Notes under the pieces: generated by a model
Told to the model about the DNA's origin: nothing
The model's input: only the letters and a program-made list of their open reading frames with translations
Database searches by the model: none
Made by a program: the position numbers and the translations under genes
Source of the DNA: Legionella rowbothamii
Lineage (GTDB): Bacteria > Pseudomonadota > Gammaproteobacteria > Legionellales > Legionellaceae
NCBI RefSeq assembly: GCF_900639985.1
Contig: NZ_CAAAIM010000006.1
Location: forward strand, 62,001 to 126,000
DNA length: 64,000 nt
Direction of reading: 5' to 3'
In this document: piece after piece, positions 55,929 through 64,000 of the stretch
Position numbering within the stretch: the stretch's first letter is position 1
Layout of the letters: every line of letters starts with the position of its first letter

Positions 55929-57224
55929 ATGTATTTTAAAATTAGGAATACCCTAGGGCCTTTGTTGTTAATTCTTACCTGCCCTATTTTTGTCATGCTA
56001 ATGTGGTATACCAATACTGAATTAAAAGGCTCTTTATCAGCACTCTGGAGCCTAATGAATGAGCAAGGCTTTTTTCAAACGATCTACAACGTCTGGCAAC
56101 CTTATTTTTGGGGCTCAGCTACAGCCTGGAAAATTATTTTTACTTTTATTGTATTTGAATTAGCGTTAATGCGTTTGCTGCCAGGTAAAGCATTTGATGG
56201 CCCGGTTACTCCTAAAGGAAATGTGCCTACTTATAAAGAAAATGGACCTTTAGCATTCGTTACCACTATGGGGCTTTTTTGTGTAGCCAGTTTTGGTTTG
56301 AACTTATTCCCAGCGACCATCCTCTATGATAATTTGGGAGCATTATTCGGTGCATTAAACATTTTTAGCCTTGTCTTTTGTCTGTTCTTATACCTTAAAG
56401 GACGTTTTGCTCCCTCAAGCACAGATTCAGGCATTACCAATAACTTTATATTTGACTACTACTGGGGTACCGAGCTTTATCCAAAAGTTCTAGGTTTTAG
56501 CATTAAAAAATTTATTACCTGTCGTTTCGGTATGATGAGCTGGGGCTTATTCCTGATTTCCTATTGTGCCAAACAAAGTGAATTAAGTGGCATCTCTAAT
56601 TCCATGTTGGTGTCTGTAGCCTTACAATTCATCTATTTAGGTAAGTTCTATCTCTGGGAAAAAGGCTATTTACGTTCTCTAGACATCATGCATGATCGCG
56701 CGGGCTTTTATATTTGCTGGGGTTGTCTGGTCTGGGTTCCTTGTATCTACACCTCACCAAGCATGTACTTAGTGCTACACCCCATTCAGCTAAGCCCCTG
56801 GTTAGCAGCTACCTTCTTCATTTTAGGTGCAGCCGGTATCATTATTAATTATCTGGCCGACAAACAAAGATTAGTAACCCGAGCAACCGATGGTGATTGT
56901 AAAGTTTGGGGTAAAAAGCCGGTTACTTTAGTAGCCCATTACCAAACCACTGAGGGTGATAAAAAAGAAACGATCCTACTCGCTTCTGGTTGGTGGGGTG
57001 TTGCCCGACATTTTCACTACATTCCTGAACTTGCAGGTACATTCTTCTGGTCGGTTCCCGCTTTATTTGAAAATTTCTCTCCTTACTTCTATATTTGTTT
57101 TCTAACCGTTCTTTTAGTCGATCGTGCTTTTCGTGATGATCAACGATGCTCTGAGAAATACGGTCATTATTGGAGTAAATATTGTGAGTTGGTTCCATAC
57201 AAAATCGTTCCGTTTTTGATTTGA
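55929..57224 (+). CDS. Eukaryote-like sterol reductase (7-dehydrocholesterol reductase family)
   Basis: A 431-residue polytopic protein of the ERG4/ERG24/DHCR7 family, which reduces sterol double bonds with NADPH. There are about 9-10 hydrophobic helices. The family C-terminus is strongly recognisable: LLASGWWGVARHFHYIPELAGTFFWSVP and DRAFRDDQRCSEKYGHYWSKYCELVPYKIVPFLI. Residues NYLADKQR and the HFHY/RDDQRC-EKYG motifs for NADPH binding are present. Legionella has no known sterol synthesis, so the likely substrate is host sterol (inference). Homologous enzymes are known in Coxiella and Legionella and are usually explained by transfer from eukaryotes. It is divergent from sodC. Confidence 0.9.
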   Translation: MYFKIRNTLGPLLLILTCPIFVMLMWYTNTELKGSLSALWSLMNEQGFFQTIYNVWQPYFWGSATAWKIIFTFIVFELALMRLLPGKAFDGPVTPKGNVPTYKENGPLAFVTTMGLFCVASFGLNLFPATILYDNLGALFGALNIFSLVFCLFLYLKGRFAPSSTDSGITNNFIFDYYWGTELYPKVLGFSIKKFITCRFGMMSWGLFLISYCAKQSELSGISNSMLVSVALQFIYLGKFYLWEKGYLRSLDIMHDRAGFYICWGCLVWVPCIYTSPSMYLVLHPIQLSPWLAATFFILGAAGIIINYLADKQRLVTRATDGDCKVWGKKPVTLVAHYQTTEGDKKETILLASGWWGVARHFHYIPELAGTFFWSVPALFENFSPYFYICFLTVLLVDRAFRDDQRCSEKYGHYWSKYCELVPYKIVPFLI

Positions 57225-57428
57225 TACACTCCTCAGTTTTATTTCAATATCCCCTCCTTCGTCTTTAGAAGGAAGGGGACCTATATTTACAGTCGCAAAA
57301 CAATCAAGATTTCCAGGTACCTCACTCACGGTGAGATGCTCTTGGTTTGTGTGCTCCATTACGATAGCAATCGCCCAAAAAGTACGGTATTTTGAAGAAG
57401 AACTAGAAACAATAAGGAGATTGGGACT

Positions 57429-59045
57429 ATGGAAACAGATGAGCATATTGAACTAGGTAATGCGACTAGACTACGGATGGAACTATTTAAGGATAACCCG
57501 TATGTCAAATCTGCTCCCGATGGCACTCCGCTGATAGACATTCAGGGTCTTGATGCTAATGGCATGCCCATATCAATTAATCTAAACGATATACCTGTGG
57601 GGATAATTATAGGTATGTCAGGTGATTATTTTGGTGGTCGAGAGGTAGCCTATGAACTGCCAATGATTAATGACTTTAAGCGCAATAAAGCAACATTTAA
57701 CAGGGATGGCTCATGCGAAACTCTAGGACAACTATTAAACAAGATGCCAATTACTGAGGAACAAGCTCACAAATTGGTGTGCTCGTATAAACGGTTTGCT
57801 AATGAAGATGTCACTCAAAAAGACATCAATACGATTTTAACAATTAATAGTGCAAGCTATATTCCTTTTTCCTCAACCCTAAATTCTTATGTGCAACAAC
57901 TGATGTTTGCGTTGCGGGTAAATAACTATAGTGAAATATTAAATCGGAATTTATCCCATTTTACTCCCTGGTCAGTCCGTGCTTATACTATTGGTCATCA
58001 TCTTGCTCTTCAATATGCACGCCTTTCTTATGAGTTAAAACAACTCGCGGATAATTCGGATTATCAATCTGATAATGAAGAGTTCAATCGCATTCGTGGC
58101 ATCTTAGAAAATACACCCAATGGTTTAGCAACCGAAAATGTGCAAGACCTATCTTATCGCTATCAAGCACTTTCTCTGAGCATGGAATATTTTTGCTTCC
58201 ATTATTATACGGACCATTTTGCAGCAGGCCATGGTGCATTTATGGGCGATTTACGGGCCATATTACCTGAACGCTTCGGCACTTTAGGTAGTATCTTAGT
58301 CAACAATCTCCATGACGAATTAAACCGAGTCGCCGTTTATACTAAAAAACCTTATGATCCCACCCCAAATCCTGAAGACCCTCCCGTAATAGCTGGTGGA
58401 GATGGCGACTTTGATGCCCCCAACAACCATTTTAATAAATTAGCTTGTATCGCGGGTATGCAAAGTTCATTAGAAGATCTGAATAAGGTATTCATTGGTG
58501 AAGCAATACCGCGACAAAACCAATATGGTGGATTCGAAAGCATGCCAGATATTGACGATAATTATCGCCAACCTCAACCCCTAATTATTCTGGGCGAAGA
58601 CAATAAGGTTTATCGTCGTACTCACGTAAGTGAGATTAAAACTTTATCTCCATCTCAATTAAAAGCAGCCCTTGCTGATCCGGAAAATAATGGCTATACC
58701 GAGTTATCGAATAAATGGGATGCATTTCGTTTGGTATTCAAGTTACGCATTTTACCTTTTTTTTACGAAGGCAAACTGCTGCCACTCACCTCCACGCAAC
58801 TGCAAACCATTGTGGAAGAAGAGACAATTCTCAATCCAGGAAGAGCACCCATCCCAACGCCACAAACTGCGTTTCCTGTGCAAATCCCGGTGGCTACACA
58901 GCCCGCTTGGCAGATACCAGCCACCCGTGCTACGGTTAGTGAAGGCTTAAGAAGGAACAGTATATTAGCCACAGATACATCAGCAAGAATACCAAGTGTA
59001 GATGTAGAGCTGGAACTAGCTACTGAGCCATCGATGGCAATGTAA
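57429..59045 (+). CDS. Phospholipase C/P1-nuclease-like metalloprotein, candidate effector
   Basis: A 538-residue protein with no signal peptide. Several features fit the zinc phospholipase C fold: an opening IPVGIIIGMSGDYFGG, NLSHFTPWSVRAYTIGHHLALQYA (about 175-198), then H-x3-D-x5-H as HYYTDHFAAGHGAF (about 258-271), and NNLHDELNRV (about 295). The spacing H-x3-D-x5-H equals the metal motif of Bacillus PLC. The region after 370 is unassigned, and the last 80 residues are Pro/Thr/Ala-rich, ending acidic (VDVELELATEPSMAM). SD AGGAG is nine bases before the ATG. Function is inferred; it could also be an inactive relative. Confidence 0.55.
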   Translation: METDEHIELGNATRLRMELFKDNPYVKSAPDGTPLIDIQGLDANGMPISINLNDIPVGIIIGMSGDYFGGREVAYELPMINDFKRNKATFNRDGSCETLGQLLNKMPITEEQAHKLVCSYKRFANEDVTQKDINTILTINSASYIPFSSTLNSYVQQLMFALRVNNYSEILNRNLSHFTPWSVRAYTIGHHLALQYARLSYELKQLADNSDYQSDNEEFNRIRGILENTPNGLATENVQDLSYRYQALSLSMEYFCFHYYTDHFAAGHGAFMGDLRAILPERFGTLGSILVNNLHDELNRVAVYTKKPYDPTPNPEDPPVIAGGDGDFDAPNNHFNKLACIAGMQSSLEDLNKVFIGEAIPRQNQYGGFESMPDIDDNYRQPQPLIILGEDNKVYRRTHVSEIKTLSPSQLKAALADPENNGYTELSNKWDAFRLVFKLRILPFFYEGKLLPLTSTQLQTIVEEETILNPGRAPIPTPQTAFPVQIPVATQPAWQIPATRATVSEGLRRNSILATDTSARIPSVDVELELATEPSMAM

Positions 59046-59047
59046 CA

Positions 59048-59581
59048 TTAGTTGTAGCCTTGATGCAGTACAACGTAATCAAGGGATGCGGAATCTACTA
59101 AGCATTCCAAACCTTGATTATTCTGGGCTATATCAAGGCTACGTTTATTAAAAAACAGATATGGATTTGTAGCCAATTTGGATGATTCATCAACTTTATC
59201 TTCTGTTTTAGACAATTCATCATTTGCCGCTCTTTTTTTATGGCGCCGTCGCTTTTTAATATAGTGAAGCACCATGTATGCTCGGGCTAATTCCACCTTG
59301 TGATTTTGAAATAATTCGCGAATCTTTTTAAACTGTTCTGTAGTAAGTAGGAAGAATAATAAATTATGCTCACACGTATAATTATATTTATTACGAGCAT
59401 AGGTGCTTTCATTAAGTTCATCGATTTTATTGTATATCGAATTATGCTTACGAAGCGCGTGTAAATAAGCGATTAATAAAGGATAAGCTGCCTCGCGTAA
59501 CTCCGTTTTTTCCTTGATAATCGGCTTAAATGGCTCGACGTCCTTTACAGATACATCCAGTTTCAACCGAGTCAATTCCAT
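59048..59581 (-). CDS. Small basic-region protein of unknown function
   Basis: A 177-residue soluble protein, not recognised. It is helical, with a strongly basic patch at about 113-121 (KKRRRHKKR) that could act as a nuclear localisation or nucleic-acid-binding segment. A Ser/Asp/Glu-rich linker follows. The last dozen residues (SLDYVVLHQGYN) are encoded by a palindromic repeat (CCTTGAT...ATCAAGG, 59058-59084), so the original stop may have been lost. The SD is weakly placed (AGGA 12 bases upstream). It is convergent with the phospholipase-like gene, three bases between stops. Confidence 0.5.
   Translation of the reverse strand: MELTRLKLDVSVKDVEPFKPIIKEKTELREAAYPLLIAYLHALRKHNSIYNKIDELNESTYARNKYNYTCEHNLLFFLLTTEQFKKIRELFQNHKVELARAYMVLHYIKKRRRHKKRAANDELSKTEDKVDESSKLATNPYLFFNKRSLDIAQNNQGLECLVDSASLDYVVLHQGYN
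59058..59084. repeat. Palindromic repeat, TGTAGCnTTGATGCAG family
   Basis: CCTTGAT (59058-59064) and ATCAAGG (59078-59084) form a hairpin. The left part TGTAGC(C)TTGATGCAG recurs at 62692-62706. It lies inside the 3' end of the minus-strand gene. Confidence 0.5.
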
Positions 59582-59807
59582 TCGCTAACCATCCTTGTTC
59601 CGAACTCACGTTAATTACTACTGATGCATTCCTTGCTAGTATTTTTCAGTATAGTATTAATCCCCCAGAAATGACCACAATATAAGCATAAAGATCTTAT
59701 TCTGTGTTTTATGATATTTATGTGGGCTTAAGTTGATAACAGCCAATAAGCTCCGCATACAATTAATCTGTGCTAAACTGATTAAAATTAGAACAATTGA
59801 GTGTGCT

Positions 59808-61814
59808 ATGAATCCTGGTTTTTTCCAGTCTGGAAGAGACATTTTTATGTTAGCTTTACAGACGAACGATTTAATACCATTGAGAAATGCATTAGCGCCT
59901 AAGACTCTTTGTCGCCTAGCACTTTCAGGAGATGGATGGATTCAATCTGATGCTCTGGATGCACTTTTTGAGCAATCTACTGCGGAAGCTAGAGCATTTC
60001 AGCGATTAGTACTCGCCTCGTGGGTAAAGCATCCTGAGATAACGTTAATTCCTGATGATGATAAGTTAAAAAGTTATTTACCAACTCTACCTCAATCTGA
60101 ACAAATATTAATTCTTCTACTAATGGCTAAGAAAAAAGGTATGTCTTATTCAATCCCCGACTGGCGTACTGCTCAATATTGGATTTTCCCTTGTCTGCAT
60201 GATTTTCAACGTGAGCATTTATTCTCTTCATTGTCTCATGAAATAATCTACTTGACTGAAGAGGCGACACAAAACACTCCTTCTGAAAAATGTCGAAGCA
60301 AATGGTCTTTGAATGACATAATCGAGCTTCTATATTTTAAAGAAGCGGAGCAATTGCTTCCTGAAGTTATCACCGCGCTAAAAAAATCACCTATATTATT
60401 GACAACGTGCTCATTAAAAAATATACATGCGCTGATTACCTTGCTTTCTGATGAGGATAAATTCACAATTATGGATGAACTTCTCTCTCATCCCTTTTTA
60501 AGAAATGCTGATAAAAAAGACTATAAAGCATATAAAAAATTCCCTCTGTGGTCTCTTGATAAAATTTTAAGTCCTCTTTTGGAATCGATGTCTAGTGAAA
60601 AAAGAGCCCTATGTTTTGATAAACATGCAGCGTATTTTTTAATCAATTATTCAGAAAAAAACCGGATTTGGAAACCCTTTCCTAACCAATTCCTAATCGC
60701 CGCGTTACCTTATCTTGATAAAGCATCCATTAATCAGCTTACCCATAATTTTTTGATTTATTTGAAGAAGGCCTTTAATCGTTCTAAGGAACATGCAGAG
60801 TTAGGATTAACACTTATGCCATATTTAGATACCTTTTCTTTAGAGTTAATAGCCTCACATTATTTGTGTCCAGGAAGCTTAAGTCGCCAACAACTCCACA
60901 GAGCATGGGCATTTTTATCCGTACGCGTATTTCCACAATGTTTGAATTTAATCGATACTTGGATTAAAGAAAAAGGATTTAAGGATTGCCTCAAAAACTT
61001 TTTCTTTGATTTCAACTTTCCTTTGCCTGCAGAAAAACAACAGGCTTACTTTCAACAACTTTATGTCGAGATAAAAAAAGAAGAAAAAGCAATACCACTA
61101 AAAGAGGCTGAAGCTTATGCCCGTCTATTATGCGTGTGGTCTATACCCAATAATGAGGCGGATCAAAAAATGGTTTATGATGGATTAATAAAGATATTAT
61201 TTACACCATCTGTGGCAGGCGAAGAGACATTAAGACCCGAAGCCCGATTTATTTGTGAAGCATTTTGCAATGCCACAGAGCCTATCACTCATTTGCCCAT
61301 ATCTCTGGTAGAGATTTTGAAAGGACATGGATTAGATATGGATCAACCTTTAAGACCATTTTTAGTTCTTCCTGATCCTTATGAATTACTAAGAACAGTT
61401 CCACTAAAAGAACGCTGCACCATATTAAATATGTTACAAGAATGGGATCAGCACTTAGATAATTATCTTAATAATAATGAAACGGCATTTGAAGCAATAA
61501 ACCCTTTACTGGAATGGGCAGATGCAAGCAATAGTTTTTCCCAACATCAAGATCATAATCTGCAACATACCAGTCATTTGGCCTATCAACTAGGATTAAA
61601 GTTATTGAACTCCTATCTTTTGTCGTGTTCATTAGAACAATTACCCCTTATGCAGCAACTCATCGATGAGGGTTTATCCGTTTATGCGTACCCATCAGTG
61701 GCATTCTATAGAAACTATACTGAGCTTGATAAATTAAATCGCTTATCATGGATTACCACCTTCAGCCAGGATTACATGAGGCCGGAACCGACATCTTGGT
61801 GTACCATATTGTAA
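59808..61814 (+). CDS. Large helical protein ending in a CaaX-like box, candidate effector
   Basis: A 668-residue protein with no signal peptide, rich in Leu/Glu/Lys and helical throughout (SGDGWIQSDALDALFEQSTAEARAFQRLVLASW near the N-terminus), possibly of armadillo/HEAT type. The C-terminus is SWCTIL: Cys-Thr-Ile-Leu in the last four positions is a CaaX box with Leu at X, the form favoured by geranylgeranyl transferase I. The start at 59808 has GAG seven bases upstream; earlier in-frame starts are TTG. No enzyme motif was recognised. The adjacent decayed copy (61941-62678) shows it belongs to a small paralogous family. Confidence 0.65.
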   Translation: MNPGFFQSGRDIFMLALQTNDLIPLRNALAPKTLCRLALSGDGWIQSDALDALFEQSTAEARAFQRLVLASWVKHPEITLIPDDDKLKSYLPTLPQSEQILILLLMAKKKGMSYSIPDWRTAQYWIFPCLHDFQREHLFSSLSHEIIYLTEEATQNTPSEKCRSKWSLNDIIELLYFKEAEQLLPEVITALKKSPILLTTCSLKNIHALITLLSDEDKFTIMDELLSHPFLRNADKKDYKAYKKFPLWSLDKILSPLLESMSSEKRALCFDKHAAYFLINYSEKNRIWKPFPNQFLIAALPYLDKASINQLTHNFLIYLKKAFNRSKEHAELGLTLMPYLDTFSLELIASHYLCPGSLSRQQLHRAWAFLSVRVFPQCLNLIDTWIKEKGFKDCLKNFFFDFNFPLPAEKQQAYFQQLYVEIKKEEKAIPLKEAEAYARLLCVWSIPNNEADQKMVYDGLIKILFTPSVAGEETLRPEARFICEAFCNATEPITHLPISLVEILKGHGLDMDQPLRPFLVLPDPYELLRTVPLKERCTILNMLQEWDQHLDNYLNNNETAFEAINPLLEWADASNSFSQHQDHNLQHTSHLAYQLGLKLLNSYLLSCSLEQLPLMQQLIDEGLSVYAYPSVAFYRNYTELDKLNRLSWITTFSQDYMRPEPTSWCTIL

Positions 61815-61940
61815 ATGCTTTAATTTTAAACACCAATCACCCCCATCTCAATAAAACGTGGTTTTCTATGGATCCGACTACCATGGGTTTATTTTCAATT
61901 TTGTGTAATTTATGAGAAATTTTTTAATAAAAGGACTTAG

Positions 61941-62678
61941 AATGAACCTAAAGATTTTTCACTCAGAAAGGGATGAGCTTATTTTAACTTTAAAAATAAA
62001 GAGTTAGCTCAAATACTGACACCACGGACTCTTTATCGCTTAGCATTATCAGGTGCCCCATGGATTCAATCTGAAGCCCTGGATGTACTTTTTAAACAAT
62101 CCACTGCTGAGGCTAGAACATTTCAAAGATTTGTTCTCACTTCATGGATTGCGCGCTCAGAAAATATGTTAATTCCTGAAGATGATAATTTAAAAGATTA
62201 TCTACCTACTTTAGCTGAACCTGAGCGGTTATTTAGGCTTGTACTGATGACTAAAAGAAAAAAATTGGCTTATCCAATTCAAGATGGTTATACCATTAGT
62301 TATTGGCATTTTCCTTGGATAAACCATCATCATAAGAAATTATTCACTGTATTATCGGGCCAAGTAAAACTCTTGGTTAAAGAAGTAATGGAAGGCGACG
62401 AACTGCAAGAAAATCAAAGAGTACAATATTTTGGCGATATGATTGATTTTCTTTATTTTAAAGAAAATACACAATTCCTTTCTCAGATTACCACCACGCT
62501 AAAAAATACACCTCTTTTATTGACCACCTGCTCATGACAAAATTTATATGCACTGCTTACTTTGCTTTCTGATGAGGATAAATTCGTAATTAACCAGTTA
62601 TATTGTTTATCCCGGATTGCGATTACCCGTCAGGATTGTATACAGCCTGAATCTAAAACTTCGTGTGCGATACATTGA
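61941..62678 (+). pseudogene. Truncated paralogue of the CaaX-tailed protein
   Basis: Starting at ATG 61941, the frame breaks after about 20 codons (stop at 62004-62006). It then continues in another frame with TLYRLALSGAPWIQSEALDVLFKQSTAEARTFQRFVLTSW, closely matching residues 50-85 of the upstream protein. An in-frame TGA occurs at 62535, after which LLTLLSDEDKF continues. The sequence then jumps to the family C-terminus (LSRIAITRQD ... KTSCAIH). About 400 residues of the middle are deleted. The Cys four from the end is kept (CAIH). Confidence 0.85.
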
Positions 62679-62692
62679 TGTATAGAGAAACT

Positions 62693-62727
62693 GTAGCTTG
62701 ATGCAGCGTTGGACTTCATCAAGCTAC
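62693..62727 (-). terminator. 11-bp hairpin after the coiled-coil protein gene
   Basis: GTAGCTTGATG (62693-62703) and CATCAAGCTAC (62717-62727), perfect arms with a 13-base loop, eight bases past the minus-strand stop at 62735. Same repeat family as 59058-59084. It may terminate the coiled-coil gene. Confidence 0.55.
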
Positions 62728-62734
62728 GTGTTTA

Positions 62735-64000
62735 CTACATACCGTAAGAGAAACTATCAAGCTCAAACTCTGCTTCATCAAAAAACAAATTATCTTCATC
62801 TTGCTCAAGATTTTCATCAAACTGTGCTTGAATTTGACTTGCTAGGCGCGATTGAAACTGGGCCTCAAATTGATAAAACTCAGCTACCGATTCAAAGCGT
62901 TTGCAATAAACTCCGCTTTTAGCTTCTTCTCGCCCAATTTCTTCAGCTAAAAACTCTAACTTCTCATTAAGAGTTTTTAGCTGGCTTAATGTTTTTTGAT
63001 GTAATGCATCTAGAGCACTTGTCAACTCAGCCTGTTGTTTTTTAATTGTAGGCAATAAGCTGTATTGAACTTGATTTCTAGAATGCTTTTTAAGATCATC
63101 CAACAGCTCTTCCCGATCCTCTTCAGACTCCTGATAGAACACAGTGCGAACGGCTAAAGACCATGCGCTTTTCCAAATAGGTTTAGGCTTAGCTGCTTCA
63201 GTAACTTTCTCGTGTAAACGTATTAAATCTGCTTTTAAATCCTCGTCTTGAATTTGCTCTATTTCATCTAAATCTAATTTAGCTAATGTAAAGTTTTTGA
63301 TGCGCTCTCTATCTTGGAAATAAGCCTGCACTGTCGCTGAAAAGCCATTTAAATCATCAGGTGTATCCCCTTGGACATAAGCATTTAATTGCAAAATAGC
63401 ATCAACATCAGCCTGGAACTGAACAGGGAATAATTTCGAATCTGCAAGTTTAACAGCCTTATGGTTTAACAAAGGTAATTGTTCCCTTTTTAGTTGCTCG
63501 AGTTGGGTACATAAATTCAGAGCATCAGCCAATTGCTGGTTATATTCTCTTTGGGTTCGCCTCAAGTTAGGGATTTGAGAATTATAGCGAACAAAGTCGT
63601 TCAGTGCTGAATTTACACCTCTTCCCTCAATCACTAAATCCAGATAATCACTAAATCCATTGTGGCCATGTTTTAAACTAACTTCATTAACCAAGAAATT
63701 ATTCATCCCAGCCAACTGGGTTTCAATTTTCGTTGCTTTAAGCTTGAAGTACTTACTTTCATCCATTAATTCAGGATGATTTTGCTCACACTCATGCCAC
63801 ATTTTATTTATTTCACCACGTAACTGAGTTAGTGGTGCTAACAGCCCTGCATCACCTTTGCCTAGCTTAGCAATTTTATTGATAATGAACTCATTCATTT
63901 CATAAAGAGCATAAACACTGTCATTATTTCTTTGTATATCAATTAGGTGCCACTTAATTTGTCTCCAGCCACTATGCCCATCCAACAGGCTTGCTTTCTC
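62735..64000 (-). CDS. Coiled-coil protein with acidic C-terminal tail (5' end outside window)
   Basis: The frame is open to the right edge, so only the last 421 residues are seen. They are mostly helical with heptad-like Leu/Gln/Glu patterns (LRRTQREYNQQLADALNLCTQLEQLKREQLPLL; QQAELTSALDALHQKTLSQLKTLNEKLEFLAEEIG). The C-terminus is strongly acidic (ENLEQDEDNLFFDEAEFELD), then SFSYGM, an E-block-like Dot/Icm signal. Large coiled-coil effectors such as the SdhA group have this general look, but I cannot assign a family. Confidence 0.6.
   Translation of the reverse strand, partial: EKASLLDGHSGWRQIKWHLIDIQRNNDSVYALYEMNEFIINKIAKLGKGDAGLLAPLTQLRGEINKMWHECEQNHPELMDESKYFKLKATKIETQLAGMNNFLVNEVSLKHGHNGFSDYLDLVIEGRGVNSALNDFVRYNSQIPNLRRTQREYNQQLADALNLCTQLEQLKREQLPLLNHKAVKLADSKLFPVQFQADVDAILQLNAYVQGDTPDDLNGFSATVQAYFQDRERIKNFTLAKLDLDEIEQIQDEDLKADLIRLHEKVTEAAKPKPIWKSAWSLAVRTVFYQESEEDREELLDDLKKHSRNQVQYSLLPTIKKQQAELTSALDALHQKTLSQLKTLNEKLEFLAEEIGREEAKSGVYCKRFESVAEFYQFEAQFQSRLASQIQAQFDENLEQDEDNLFFDEAEFELDSFSYGM

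Noticed and set aside
1-64000. Prophage, insertion sequence, integrase, tRNA or rRNA genes
   Set aside because: None could be recognised on either strand; the repeats are small palindromes without transposase genes.

Overview
The window reads as chromosomal DNA of a Legionella-like gammaproteobacterium. This is inferred from gene content: an A+T-rich genome, a DotI/IcmL-domain protein, several proteins with Dot/Icm-effector character (repeat-rich, acidic or E-block C-termini, ankyrin remnant, CaaX-like tail), a eukaryote-like sterol reductase, and housekeeping enzymes (ProS, SHMT, ValS) whose lengths fit that genus. No tRNA, rRNA, CRISPR array, insertion sequence or prophage was recognised.

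Layout. 0-11.6 kb: a truncated SWIM-zinc-finger gene, nadE, a candidate effector with SH2-like repeats, an outer-membrane barrel, then a long minus-strand run: BON lipoprotein-glyA-nrdR (closed by an intrinsic terminator), nusB-thiL-pgpA-AI-2E exporter, and two small secreted proteins upstream. 11.8-19.2 kb: RND efflux adaptor and pump, then valS. 19.4-20.5 kb: a decayed ankyrin-type gene. 20.5-27 kb: histidine catabolism, with a tightly coupled minus-strand set (SDR, hutI, DUF3298, OPT transporter) facing a divergent hutG followed by a periplasmic IcmL-like gene. 27-35.3 kb: L,D-transpeptidase, ettA, kbl-tdh (threonine to glycine), an isoaspartate-methyltransferase-like gene, tolC and ttcA. 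35.3-38.1 kb: a SulP transporter fused to a beta-carbonic anhydrase, preceded by an 11-bp-phased repeat array. 38.1-44.5 kb: a surface cluster (outer-membrane barrel, FecR-domain protein, inverse-autotransporter-like protein with a PGRS-like Gly/Asn passenger) and an orphan 642-residue protein. 44.5-55.9 kb: glycosyltransferase, proS, an unusual heavy-metal P-type ATPase, a Cys-rich periplasmic protein, an SDR/DoxX-like plus DUF2269 pair, amtB and sodC. 55.9-64 kb: a stretch of likely host-facing genes: 7-dehydrocholesterol-reductase-like enzyme, phospholipase-C-like protein, an orphan, a 668-residue helical protein ending in a CaaX-like box with a collapsed paralogue beside it, and the C-terminal part of a coiled-coil protein with an acidic tail.

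Intergenic spaces are rich in dispersed palindromic repeats that fall into at least six recurring families; many lie at gene ends and probably act as terminators. The most interesting items are the SH2-like tandem repeats (2.2-3.9 kb), the PGRS-like inverse autotransporter (40-42 kb), the P-type ATPase with altered catalytic motifs (48.5-50.7 kb), the CaaX-tailed protein and its decayed sister (59.8-62.7 kb), and the phased operator-like array (35.6 kb).
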